DNA from: Polyangium jinanense
GTDB lineage: Bacteria > Myxococcota > Polyangia > Polyangiales > Polyangiaceae
Reading direction: 5' to 3'
Assembly (NCBI RefSeq): GCF_028435365.1
Contig: NZ_JAGTJJ010000007.1
Span: 186,001 to 250,000, forward strand
DNA length: 64,000 bases
Shown here: piece by piece, positions 44,790 to 54,512 of the stretch
How positions within the stretch are numbered: position 1 is the first letter of the stretch
Layout of the letters: each line of letters opens with the position of its first letter
Position numbers and translations under genes: made by a program
The notes under the pieces: generated by a model
The model's database searches: none
What the model saw: the letters and a program-made list of their open reading frames with translations, nothing else
Told to the model about the DNA's origin: nothing

Positions 44790-45458
44790 TCACTGCTCGC
44801 GCGGTGGCAAGAGAGCGCCGATCGCCGAGCCGTACTCGGCGGCGTTGCGGGACTGCAGGTACACGGTGCCCTGCCCCTCGAAGTGGCAAACGAGCCCCTC
44901 GCCCGAGAGGAACGAGGCGATCCAGCCGGCTCCGCTCTTGCCGACCTTGTACTGGAGCGTCGACTCCCACGCGGCGAGGTGGCCCGTGTCGATCACCATG
45001 CTGCCGTCGACCTGCACCTGCTCGAGCGCGCCGAACGTGCCGATGATGACCTGGCCCATGCCCGACGTTTCGAGCGTGAAAAGACCCGCGCCCGAGAACA
45101 TGCCCTTGAAGCCGCCGCTCTTCGTCTTCACGTCGACCGAGGGACTCGAAGCGACGTAGGCGCTGTTCTGGATGCACCACTGCTTGTGGCCGGCTTCGAG
45201 CACCGCCATGTCCCCGCAGAGCGGCGTGGCGAAGAGGACCTCGCCCTGGCCGCCTTGCGCGGTGAACGTGTTGCGGAAGAACGACTCGCCGCCGAAGAGC
45301 CGCTTCAGGCCCTTCATGAGGCCGCCGGACTGCGTCTGCATCTGGACGTTGGTCGACATGCCGACCATCGCCCCGCTCTCGGCGACCACGGACTCGCCGT
45401 TCTGCAGCCAGCACTGCGCGAGCGACTGGGACGGGCGGTAAAGAAGGTTCACTTGCAT
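44790..45458 (-). CDS. AIM24 / TIGR00266 family protein, copy 2
   Basis: The protein has 222 residues; ATG 45458 has AAGGA about nine bases upstream. It keeps SVVAESGAMVGM, LFGGESFFRNTFTA, and GEGLVCHFEGQGTVYLQSRN. It is about the same length as copies 1 and 3 and clearly related to both, but its metal-like or core residues cannot be assigned from sequence. It is in one transcript with the flanking copies. Confidence 0.88.
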   Translation of the reverse strand: MQVNLLYRPSQSLAQCWLQNGESVVAESGAMVGMSTNVQMQTQSGGLMKGLKRLFGGESFFRNTFTAQGGQGEVLFATPLCGDMAVLEAGHKQWCIQNSAYVASSPSVDVKTKSGGFKGMFSGAGLFTLETSGMGQVIIGTFGALEQVQVDGSMVIDTGHLAAWESTLQYKVGKSGAGWIASFLSGEGLVCHFEGQGTVYLQSRNAAEYGSAIGALLPPREQ

Positions 45459-45492
45459 CGCTGTTCGTCCTTATCTCCGTTTGCCCCTCGCC

Positions 45493-46188
45493 TCACGGCG
45501 GCAGCATCGGCGTGAGCCAGTCGACGAGCGCGCTCGTGTTGCGCGACTGGATGAGGATCTTTCCCTGGCCTTGGAACTCGCAAACGATGCCCTCGCCCGA
45601 GGCCATGAAGCCGAGGAGGCCGCCGCCGCCGCTCTTGATCTTGAAGTTCAGCGACGAGTCGAATCCCACGATGTGGCCGTTGTCGACGATGTAGCTGCCG
45701 TTGCAGTCGATCTCGTCGATCGCGCCGTAGCTCGTCACGAAGACCTGCCCGTTGCCGGAGGCCTCGACGAAAAACGCGCCCTCCTTCGCGAGCAGCGCGC
45801 GCAGGCCGCCCCAGCGCATCTTCAGATCGATGTCGCCCGCGCTCGCGAGGAACGCGCCGGCGCTGAAGATCATGGAGTTGCCGGCGAGCTGGATCGGCTT
45901 GATCCCGCCCGAGAGAGAGGGCGCGAGCCATACCCAGCCGCCTTGCGGACTGGAGAAGTGGTTCACGAAGAAGGTTTCACCACCAACGATCTTGCGGATG
46001 ATCGCGATGAAGAACGCCTTCATTTTGCCGAAGAAACCGGCGTTTTTACCCGCATTGAGCTTGACCTCCATCGTGAGGCTGCTCGAGCGGGCCACCATGG
46101 ACCCAGCCTCCGCGATGATCGTCTCGCCCGGAGCGAGGCTCACCTGGAGCATCGAGAACGTCGGCTCGTACTTGACGATGTGTTGCAT
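45493..46188 (-). CDS. AIM24 / TIGR00266 family protein, copy 1
   Basis: The protein has 231 residues. ATG 46188 is chosen because it aligns with the starts of copies 2 and 3; the longer frame upstream runs into the divergent peptidase region. Landmarks are TIIAEAGSMVARSS, GGETFFVNHFSSP, GGIKPIQLAG and EGIVCEFQGQGKILIQSRNTS. It is first in the three-gene run, and its promoter must lie in the 108-base gap shared with the M48 peptidase gene. Confidence 0.88.
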   Translation of the reverse strand: MQHIVKYEPTFSMLQVSLAPGETIIAEAGSMVARSSSLTMEVKLNAGKNAGFFGKMKAFFIAIIRKIVGGETFFVNHFSSPQGGWVWLAPSLSGGIKPIQLAGNSMIFSAGAFLASAGDIDLKMRWGGLRALLAKEGAFFVEASGNGQVFVTSYGAIDEIDCNGSYIVDNGHIVGFDSSLNFKIKSGGGGLLGFMASGEGIVCEFQGQGKILIQSRNTSALVDWLTPMLPP

Positions 46189-46296
46189 CCGAATCCTTCC
46201 CCTTCGTTCGGGAGGAGTTCTTTCGGCCGGGACGGCATGCGTTTCGACGCGCTCCCCCCACGGGCGGCCGAGAAGCGGGCAGGGTATAACGGAGAC

Positions 46297-47106
46297 ATGT
46301 CGGGAGCGGAAGCGAGAAGTGGGCAAGATGCGTCCGGTACGGGATTCGGGCACAGCCCCAAGCGCCTCGCGGCCGAGCTCGGGATCCTGCTCCTCGCCAT
46401 CGTCGGGCTGATCTTCGCCGCGCGTGGATGTGCAGGATGCGCGTCGACGGGCATCGTCGCCGCGATCCCGCCCGACGCCGACGCGGCGATCGGAAAGACC
46501 GCCGGCGAAGCGATGCGCGCGCAGCACGGGCTCTCCGGTGCGCCGACCGAGGAGCAGAAGGCGCGCGTCGATCGGATCTTCGAGGAGCTGCGATCGAGCC
46601 TCACGGACGAGGAAAAGCGGATCCTCGTGGCGCCGCGAATCACGGTCTTGAAGGACGATCAGGTGAACGCATTCGCGCTGCCCGGCGGCGAGGTCTTCGT
46701 GCTGACGGGGCTACTCGATCGGTCGAAGGACGACGACGAAGAGCTGCGCGGCGTGCTCGCGCACGAGATCGGGCACGCCGTGAAGCGACACGGCGTGCGA
46801 TCCCTCGTGCGAAATGCGCTGTTCGGGCTGACGATCGCGTTCGTCGTGGGCGACCTGAACGACATCACGGCCACGGTGATCGCAGGCGCCTCGCAGCTCG
46901 ACACGCTGAGCTACAGCCGCTCGATGGAGGAAGAAGCCGACGCATTCGGGGTGGAACTGCTCGCGCGGGCGAACAAGAGCCCCGAGGGGCTCGCGCGGTT
47001 CCTCGAGAGCCTCGAATCCGCACCCGTGCCGGAGCTGCTCTCGACGCACCCGGACAGCGCGGAGCGCGCGAAGGCGATCCGCGAGCGGATGCGCGCCGGA
47101 AAGTGA
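46297..47106 (+). CDS. M48-family zinc metallopeptidase, membrane-anchored
   Basis: The protein has 269 residues. A membrane or signal-anchor segment is at ~27-43 (LGILLLAIVGLIFAARG), followed by a Cys cluster (GCAGCAS) that could carry a lipid. The zinc site is HEIGH at 156-160, and the third ligand is the Glu in MEEEADAFGVELL near 210. FALPGGEVFVLTGL upstream of it is typical for the BepA/LoiP/HtpX-like M48C group, which checks outer-membrane or periplasmic proteins. It ends in the usual STHPDSAERAKAI. No TPR extension is present. Confidence 0.9.
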   Translation: MSGAEARSGQDASGTGFGHSPKRLAAELGILLLAIVGLIFAARGCAGCASTGIVAAIPPDADAAIGKTAGEAMRAQHGLSGAPTEEQKARVDRIFEELRSSLTDEEKRILVAPRITVLKDDQVNAFALPGGEVFVLTGLLDRSKDDDEELRGVLAHEIGHAVKRHGVRSLVRNALFGLTIAFVVGDLNDITATVIAGASQLDTLSYSRSMEEEADAFGVELLARANKSPEGLARFLESLESAPVPELLSTHPDSAERAKAIRERMRAGK

Positions 47107-47109
47107 CCG

Positions 47110-47634
47110 TCAGCTCCGGATGTTGCGCGAGGCGCTGCTGACCGCGGGCACGAGCGTGTCGCCCTCGATGCGGGCGAAGACGTCGAGCACGGTGCGGCCC
47201 TCGGCGTCGCGGCCCGGGCGCTCGCGGGTGTACCGCGAAGGCGCAGCCGCGAGGATCACGCCGAGCTCGGTGGCGACGTCGTGGAGCGGCCCCGCGAGCT
47301 CGTCGTCGATGGCGCGGCCGCGCGCCTCGTGCGAGCTGCCCGGCGGGACGCGGACGGCGACCGAGCCGAAGACACGCGTCCCCTCCGCGACGATCGCGTG
47401 CTCCTTGCCGGTTTTTTCGAACAGGCGGAGCGCGGCTTCCGCGTCCTTCAACACCTCGCGCGCGTCGACGACCATGGCCTTGCGGCGACGGAGCTCGGTT
47501 TTGCGATCCGGCGAGTCGTCGCCGAGCTTCGCGATTTTCTCGGCGAGCTTGTCGTGTTCCGCCTTCAAACGCTCGACCTCGGCCTCCGCTGCCTTCTGGG
47601 CGGCCTCGAGCCTGTCCCGCACTTCGCTGCTCAT
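47110..47634 (-). CDS. Unknown protein with N-terminal coiled coil
   Basis: The protein has 174 residues from ATG 47634 (12 more from an alternative upstream GTG/ATG). Residues ~1-80 form a strong heptad coiled coil rich in Ala, Glu and Lys (EAAQKAAEAEVERLKAE). The second half is alpha/beta with VFGSVAVRVPPGS and RTVLDVFARIEGDTLV. No family is recognised and no signal peptide is present. It is tail-to-tail with the M48 gene, three bases apart, and 56 bases upstream on the same strand is the UbiB-type gene. Confidence 0.6.
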   Translation of the reverse strand: MSSEVRDRLEAAQKAAEAEVERLKAEHDKLAEKIAKLGDDSPDRKTELRRRKAMVVDAREVLKDAEAALRLFEKTGKEHAIVAEGTRVFGSVAVRVPPGSSHEARGRAIDDELAGPLHDVATELGVILAAAPSRYTRERPGRDAEGRTVLDVFARIEGDTLVPAVSSASRNIRS

Positions 47635-47690
47635 GCGCGAACGTTGACGTTCGTCCTGGGCCACCGTCAACGGGGGAAAGTGCGAAGTTT

Positions 47691-49457
47691 TTACTTGGCC
47701 CGCGCGAACAGGATGCTGCCGAGGAGGAGCACGCCCGCGCCCGCGGCGCCGTAGAGGCAGTAGCGGGCGAGGTGCGCCTGGCCGGCGAGGTGGAGCTGTA
47801 ACGCGGCGAAGCCCGAGGCGATGGCGAGCGCCGTGTAGATGAGCTGGCGGATCCCGGTGTAGACGAGCCGGGCCGCGCTTGGCAGGCCTTTTACGCGAAG
47901 CTCGAACTCGCCGCGGTTCGCACGGTTCAGGTACTTGCGAAGGTCCTCCGGGATCGTGATGGCCTTGAGGGCCATGTCCTTCGCCGCCTCGACCGCGATC
48001 TGCGCCCAGTCGCGGTTGCCGAGCACGAAGTCCTGCAGGTACGGCCGGATGACCTCCATCGGCGAGAGCTCGGGATCGAGCTGCGTGCAGAGCCCCGTGA
48101 GCAGGAGGATCGTGCGCTCGAGCAGGACCCAGTCGCGCGGGATGTGGAAGGCGCCCGAGAGCTCCTTCAGCCCGATGTTCATCTTGCGCAGATCGACCAG
48201 GCTCTCGATGCCCTTTTGCGGATCGAGCTTGATGTCCTTGAGGTTGAAGGTGTCGATCTTCACCTCGTCCTGGAAGCGCTGGTGGAAGAACTCGATGACC
48301 TTCTCGCTCACGTCGGGCGAGTCCGTGCGCGAGAGGAAGCCCATCTTGCGCATGGCCTTGATGAGCTGATCGGTGTCGCGGCGGATCACGCCCTCCAGGA
48401 ACTCGGGGATGCCCTCGCGCATCTGCGGCGAGAGCTCCGCGACGGCGCCGAAATCGAGCAGGATGAGCGCGCCGTCGTCGCCGACGAGCATGTTCCCGGG
48501 GTGCGGATCGGCGTGGTAGACGCCGTCGATGAAGATCTGCTGGCAGAAGACCTGGACGACCTTGCGGGCGAGGGCCTTGCGGTCGATGCCGCGCGCGTCG
48601 AGCGCGGCGATGTCGCCGATTTTCACGCCGGGCACGAAGTCCGTGGTCATCACGCGGCTCGTGCAGTAGCCCTCGATCGGGCGCGGGAAGCGCACCGTGG
48701 GATCACGGAGGAAGTTGTCGGCGATGCGCGTGATGTTCCGCGCCTCGCTCTGGAAATCGAGCTCCTCCAGGATCATCGAGCGGACCTGGTGGTAGTAGGC
48801 GTCCAGGCCCTGCACGGGGACGAAGATGCTGACGATCTGCATGATGCGGCGGATCGTGGTGAGATCGAGCCGCACGATCTCGTCGATGTCGCGGTGCTGC
48901 ACCTTCACCGCGACGTGCGTGCCGTTCTTGAGCCATGCCTCGTGCACCTGACCGAGCGAGGCGCTCGCGAGCGGCTCCTCGCAGAAGCGTTCGAAGAGGT
49001 CTTCGACGGGCCTGCCGAGCTCGCGCTCGATGCGCTCGGCGATCTCGCGGTACGGCCGCGGCGGGACCTGATCCTGCAGCGCCTCCAGGCCCGAGCGGAA
49101 CTGCGCGGGCAGGAAGTTCGCCATGATGCTGAGGAGCTGCCCGACCTTGATGAACAGGCCCTGGAGCTCGACGATCGTCGAGAGCACGCGGCGCGCGTTG
49201 CGGCCGTGCACGTCGGCCATGCGCGCGTCGAGCCACGTCTGGCCAAACCAGCGCCCGAGGAAGAAGAACCAGAGGTAGCTGCCGAGGACGACGAAGGTCG
49301 TGTAGTAGGCGCGGATGAAGCGGTAGCTCTGCCGCCCTTTCGGCCTTACGCCGCGCGGCCCTGCGCCACGCTTCACGGGCTTCGAAGGCGCCTTCGCCGC
49401 GGGCGCGATGATGCTCGCGCGCGGCTGTTCCTGGAGAGACGGGGCGCCTTGCGACAC
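47691..49457 (-). CDS. ABC1/UbiB/AarF-family atypical kinase
   Basis: The protein has 588 residues from GTG 49457. The N-terminal Lys/Arg/Pro tail is followed by a hydrophobic helix near 50-70. The UbiB signature is complete: LQGLFIKVGQLLS (KxGQ), the Ala-rich loop ASASLGQVHEA, VAVKVQHRDI, and the catalytic GVYHADPHPGNMLV and LLDFGAVAEL. Two C-terminal membrane helices are likely (LVYTGIRQLIYTALAIASGF, then LYGAAGAGVLLLGSIL). These ATP-binding proteins support ubiquinone biosynthesis or membrane lipid handling and are unusual in preferring ADP/ATP hydrolysis over protein phosphorylation. Confidence 0.92.
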   Translation of the reverse strand: MSQGAPSLQEQPRASIIAPAAKAPSKPVKRGAGPRGVRPKGRQSYRFIRAYYTTFVVLGSYLWFFFLGRWFGQTWLDARMADVHGRNARRVLSTIVELQGLFIKVGQLLSIMANFLPAQFRSGLEALQDQVPPRPYREIAERIERELGRPVEDLFERFCEEPLASASLGQVHEAWLKNGTHVAVKVQHRDIDEIVRLDLTTIRRIMQIVSIFVPVQGLDAYYHQVRSMILEELDFQSEARNITRIADNFLRDPTVRFPRPIEGYCTSRVMTTDFVPGVKIGDIAALDARGIDRKALARKVVQVFCQQIFIDGVYHADPHPGNMLVGDDGALILLDFGAVAELSPQMREGIPEFLEGVIRRDTDQLIKAMRKMGFLSRTDSPDVSEKVIEFFHQRFQDEVKIDTFNLKDIKLDPQKGIESLVDLRKMNIGLKELSGAFHIPRDWVLLERTILLLTGLCTQLDPELSPMEVIRPYLQDFVLGNRDWAQIAVEAAKDMALKAITIPEDLRKYLNRANRGEFELRVKGLPSAARLVYTGIRQLIYTALAIASGFAALQLHLAGQAHLARYCLYGAAGAGVLLLGSILFARAK

Positions 49458-49466
49458 GGGGCGAGC

Positions 49467-50666
49467 TTATCCCGCGGCTCGTTGGGCCTCCACCATCGCG
49501 TCGAACATGGCGTCGTAGGCGGCCGGCCGGGCGCGCCGGATCGCGAGTGCGGTGCGTGTCGGGTGGACCCGATTCGTGAGCAAAACGCCGACGAAACCCG
49601 CGTCCGGATCGATCCACAGGCTCGTGCCCGTGAAGCCGAGGTGGCCGAAGGTCCGCGGCCCGAGCCGCGCGCCGGAGCTCGGATCGTCGCCGCTGCGCTG
49701 ATCGAAGCCCGCGAGGAGCGAGCCGCCCGGGCGAGGCCGGACGAGCGGCGCGAGATCGTCGGGGTCGAGGAAGTCGCGGCGGTCGCCGGAGAGCGCTTCG
49801 AGCAGGGCGATCCCGAGCCGCACGACCGAGCGCGCATCCCCGAAGAGCCCCGCGTGCCCCGCGGACGCATGCCCCACGAGCGCCCAGGCGTTCTCGTCGT
49901 GCACCACGCCCCGCACGAGGCCGTCGCGGAACGGGACGATCTCCGTCGGCGCGACACGCGCATCAAACGAAGAGTTTTTCGCACGGAGAATGCGCGCGGA
50001 TCCGATGTCGAGATCGAGCGGTCCCGTGACCTCACGCGTCACGAGCGCGTCGAGATCGAGCCCGCTCCGCTGCGCGAGCGCCACGCCGAGCAGCACGTAT
50101 CCGAGGTCACTGTAAACCGGCGGAAATCCTTCGGGCGGCGGTTCGCCCGTACAGTCTTCGCGCCTCGCGTCGGCGGCCATGACGAGCGCGGCCTCGACGT
50201 CGACGCGCCCGCCGCGCACGAGCGGACCGTAGAGCGATCCGTGCGCGTCGAGGCCCGCGCGATGCGCCGAGAGGAGGTCGAGCGAGACACGCGCAGAGCG
50301 TGTGTTTGCAAGCGTCGGCACGAGATCGACGAGTGGTTCCGAGCGAGTGAGCGAACCATGACGAGCGAGCCGAGCCATCACGAGCGCGGTGATCGGCTTC
50401 GTGACCGAGGCCAGATCGAAGGGCGTATCGAGATCCGCGCGTGGCGCGCCTTCCTCGAACGAGAGCGTGCCTGCCGCGCCCGCGCCGTGGATCCAGCCCG
50501 AGCTCGTTCGCTTCGCGGCGGCGACCACGGCGCACGGCGCGGCGCGGTGATCTTCGACGACGAGGCGCGCGGCGCCCGTGAGATCGATGGCGGGGGCGGG
50601 GTTCTTCACGGCGGTGAGGATCGCCGAGCGTAGCCCCCGAGCGTCGAGAACGGGAAGGGGTGTCAA
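49467..50666 (-). CDS. Serine beta-lactamase-fold hydrolase (class C / esterase type)
   Basis: About 399 residues if it starts at TTG 50666; the start is uncertain because no good ATG is available. The Ser-x-x-Lys motif is DLASVTKPITALV. The second motif is PPVYSDLGYVLLG (Tyr-Ser-Asp, where many have Tyr-x-Asn). Near the end GFTGTSLWIDP holds the His-x-Gly-like part (HLGFTGT). There is no obvious signal peptide from this start, so it may be a cytoplasmic esterase or D-aminopeptidase-like enzyme rather than a resistance beta-lactamase. It is divergent from pilC. Confidence 0.8.
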   Translation of the reverse strand: MTPLPVLDARGLRSAILTAVKNPAPAIDLTGAARLVVEDHRAAPCAVVAAAKRTSSGWIHGAGAAGTLSFEEGAPRADLDTPFDLASVTKPITALVMARLARHGSLTRSEPLVDLVPTLANTRSARVSLDLLSAHRAGLDAHGSLYGPLVRGGRVDVEAALVMAADARREDCTGEPPPEGFPPVYSDLGYVLLGVALAQRSGLDLDALVTREVTGPLDLDIGSARILRAKNSSFDARVAPTEIVPFRDGLVRGVVHDENAWALVGHASAGHAGLFGDARSVVRLGIALLEALSGDRRDFLDPDDLAPLVRPRPGGSLLAGFDQRSGDDPSSGARLGPRTFGHLGFTGTSLWIDPDAGFVGVLLTNRVHPTRTALAIRRARPAAYDAMFDAMVEAQRAAG

Positions 50667-50757
50667 CGAACTCGCGGATCGATCAATCGTGCCGCGTCTT
50701 TGACCCCGAGCGCGCTCGCCCCTTATCCTGGTAGACCGGGGAGTCGAGCAAGAAACC

Positions 50758-51977
<1,220 letters not shown>

Positions 51978-51978
<1 letters not shown>

Positions 51979-53285
51979 TGAAGCTCGGCATCCGCGACGG
52001 CGCCGAGAGCTCGTTCGCGGTTCGCTTTGCGTGGCTCACGGGCCTGCGCCTGATCGTCCTCACGATCGTGCTGATCGTGATGACCACGATCTATCTCGGC
52101 GGCATCGGCACACGCGCGGATTCGAGCCGGATCGCGATGCTCACGTTCGCCGTCGCGTTCGCGCTCACGGGCGTCTACGCCGCGGTGCTGCGGATCGGCA
52201 AAGGTTTGCCGCTGCTCGCGTATGGGCAGATGCTCGTCGATCAGGTTGCGTGGTCGATGATCGTCTACGTCTCCGGCGGGGCGACGAGCGGCGCGACCTC
52301 GCTCTACGGCTTCACGTGCCTTTGCGGAGCGATCCTGCTCGGCCTCCGCGGTGCGCTCATCGGCCTGATCGCAGGGGCCTCGTCGTACGCGCTGATCTGC
52401 ATGCTGCTCGTGCAGGGCTACCTGAAGCCGCCGCCGGATCAGCCGCTCGAAGCGTACGCGACGGACTGGTCGGAGGCCGCGTTCCCGCTCGTCTTGAACC
52501 TGCTCGCCATGTGCGTGGTCGCGCTGCTCGGGAGTTACCTGGCCGAGCGTTTGCGCGAAACGGGCGGCCGGCTCGTCGTGGCGACGGCGCGTGCCGAGCA
52601 AGCCGAGCGGCTCGCGGCGCTCGGCCGGCTCGCAGCAGGGCTCGCGCACGAGATCCGCAATCCGCTCGGATCGATCGTGGCCTCCATCGAGCTCTTGCGA
52701 ACGGGTGGATCGCTCGGCGCCGAGGATGAAGCGCTCTGCGCGATCATCGAGCGGGAGACGACGCGCCTGAACGAGCTGGTGACCGACATGCTCGACGTCT
52801 CGCGCCCGCGCGCGCCCTCGAAGGCGCCGATGGATCTCGCCGCGACGGCGCGCGACGTGGTGGTGCTGGCCGGGAAATCGGGCCGTGGTCGCGACGTCCC
52901 GTTGCGTTTCGTGGGGCCGAACTCGCTCCCGATCGTGGGTGACATGGCGCAGGTGCGGCAGGTCGTGTGGAACCTCCTGCGCAACGCGATCCAGGCGAGC
53001 TCCGCCGGCGCGGAGGTCGTCGTGCGTGTCGAGGCGGACGCGGGCGGCGCGGTCGTGCTCGCGGTGGAGGACCGGGGCGTGGGGATCCCGCCGGAGGCGC
53101 GCGAGCGGCTCTTCGACGCGTTCTTCACGACGCGATCGCAGGGCATGGGCATCGGCCTCGCGGTGGTGAAGCGGATCCTCGACGATCACGGTTTCGCGAT
53201 CGAGGTCGAGAGCGAGCCCGGGAAGGGCACGACGTTCCGCGTGCGGATCCCGGCCTCGAAGGAGCTCGAGCTCGCGTCCGGGTGA
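51978..53285 (+). CDS. pilS: PilS-like membrane sensor histidine kinase
   Basis: The protein has 435 residues, and ATG 51978 overlaps the pilC stop by one base. The N-terminal ~195 residues have about six membrane helices (LIVLTIVLIVMTTIYLGG ... LLAMCVVALLGSYL). The HisKA box is GLAHEIRNPLGSIVAS, and the HATPase boxes are NLLRNAIQASSAG (N), EDRGVGIPPEA (G1) and GMGIGLAVVKRIL (G2). The arrangement after pilC matches pil clusters, where PilS with PilR controls pilA transcription. No pilR follows here. The next genes are a minus-strand small membrane protein and mlaC-like. Confidence 0.88.
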
Positions 53286-53289
53286 ACGA

Positions 53290-53541
53290 TCAGGGCGACT
53301 CGAAAGGCGCGACCGGCGGATCGATCCGGAGCGAGGCGTCCGGGAGCAGCACGATCGAGGACGCGTCGAGGAGCAGGATGGGCTCGTGCGGGCCGGCGTC
53401 GGGCGTTTCGGAGGCACCCTGGCCGCGGGGCACGGGCGGCGCCTCCGGGGGCGAGAACCCGCGCGACGCGAGCCAGCCGAGGCCGAAGAAACCGAGCGCG
53501 CCGGCGAGCCCCGCTGCGAGGAGGATCGGGCGGCGCTTCAT
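53290..53541 (-). CDS. Small signal-anchored protein, unknown
   Basis: The protein has 83 residues from ATG 53541. The N-terminal Lys-Arg-Arg is followed by a hydrophobic helix (LLAAGLAGALGFFGLGWLAS), and the remainder is a Pro/Asp-rich tail with SIVLLPDASLRID. It is likely an inner-membrane anchored periplasmic peptide. No family is recognised. It lies tail-to-tail with pilS, four bases apart. Confidence 0.5.
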   Translation of the reverse strand: MKRRPILLAAGLAGALGFFGLGWLASRGFSPPEAPPVPRGQGASETPDAGPHEPILLLDASSIVLLPDASLRIDPPVAPFESP

Positions 53542-53739
53542 GGCCCGATGGTGGCCCGCGAGCGACAGTGGCGCCACGCGTGTCGTGGCCGCCCGTTCAC
53601 AGGACCTGCGTCGGGGTTCGGAATCGGCTAGATCCGGCGCGTGGCACGGAAGGTGAATAAAAGCGGGCTTATGGACGTCTGCCTGCAGTTCCGCGGCGCC
53701 CGGGCGGCGAAGAGCGGTGGAGGCAGGAGGAGCTGGAAC

Positions 53740-54336
53740 GTGAAACGAACGAACTTTGTCGGCGCGTTGGTCTTGTCGTTCGCCGTGTCGCTCGCGGGCG
53801 CCGCGGGCCTCGCGCATGCCGGAGCGGCGACGGACGTGGTGAAGGCCAAGCAGACGGCCTTGTTCGATCTCCTCAAGAAGCCCTCGAACGACGCGAAGGT
53901 CAGCGCGATGTTCGACGAGCTGCTCGATTATCAGGCGCTCGCGGAGGCCTCGCTCGGATCGGAGTGGGCGGCCCGGACGGACGCTGAAAAGGCCGAGTTC
54001 AGCGAGCTCTTGAAGCAGCTCGTCCGCAAGTCGTACGAGCGAAACCTCAAGAAGACGCTCGATTTCAACATCGAGTACACGTCCGAAGAGAAGAAGGGCG
54101 ACGCGATCGTGGTGAAGACGCGCGCCGTGTCGAAGAAGGACGCGCGCAGCGAGCCGGTCGAGATCGCCTACGTGATGGCCGAGAAAAACGGCACGTGGCG
54201 CGTGAAGGACATCATCACGGACGACGTGAGCCTGGTGGGGAGCTACCGCTCCCAGTTCACCAAGATCGTCAAGAAGGACGGCTTCCCGGCGCTCATCAAG
54301 AAGATGAAGGACAAGCTCGCGAAGGGCGACGTCTGA
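53740..54336 (+). CDS. MlaC/Ttg2D-like periplasmic phospholipid-binding protein
   Basis: The protein has 198 residues from GTG 53740, which has AGGAGGAG six bases upstream. This start gives a clean signal peptide (MKRTNFVGALVLSFAVSLAG, then HAGA). The mature protein follows the MlaC order: LLKKPSNDAKVSAMFDELLDYQALAEASLG, then FSELLKQLVRKSYERNL, VVKTRAVSKKD, and the ending IKDVSLVGSYRSQFTKIV-like stretch. MlaC shuttles phospholipids between outer-membrane MlaA and inner-membrane MlaFEDB. Those partners are not next to it. A terminator follows. Confidence 0.88.
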   Translation: MKRTNFVGALVLSFAVSLAGAAGLAHAGAATDVVKAKQTALFDLLKKPSNDAKVSAMFDELLDYQALAEASLGSEWAARTDAEKAEFSELLKQLVRKSYERNLKKTLDFNIEYTSEEKKGDAIVVKTRAVSKKDARSEPVEIAYVMAEKNGTWRVKDIITDDVSLVGSYRSQFTKIVKKDGFPALIKKMKDKLAKGDV

Positions 54337-54358
54337 AGCAGCTTCCGACATGAACACG

Positions 54359-54391
54359 CGGCCCTCGGGCGAACGAGCCCGGGGGCCGTTT
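54359..54391 (+). terminator. Rho-independent terminator after the mlaC-like gene
   Basis: CGGCCCTCGGGC at 54359-54370 and GCCCGGGGGCCG at 54377-54388 form a 12-bp GC-rich stem with one G-U pair and a six-base loop, followed by TTT and TGCCTTT. It lies 23 bases after the stop codon. Confidence 0.85.
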
Positions 54392-54512
54392 GCCTTTCGA
54401 ACATCCTCAATCGACGCTCGGGGGCTCCGCCCGGACGAGCCGGGCTACGCCCCCAAACCCCCCGGCTCGGGAAATTCGCGGTACGGCACGCCTCTTTGGT
54501 AGGCTAGGGCGC

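Noticed and set aside
54390..54512. Upstream TTG start of the TPR gene
   Set aside because: It lies in the terminator tail of the previous gene and has no ribosome site.
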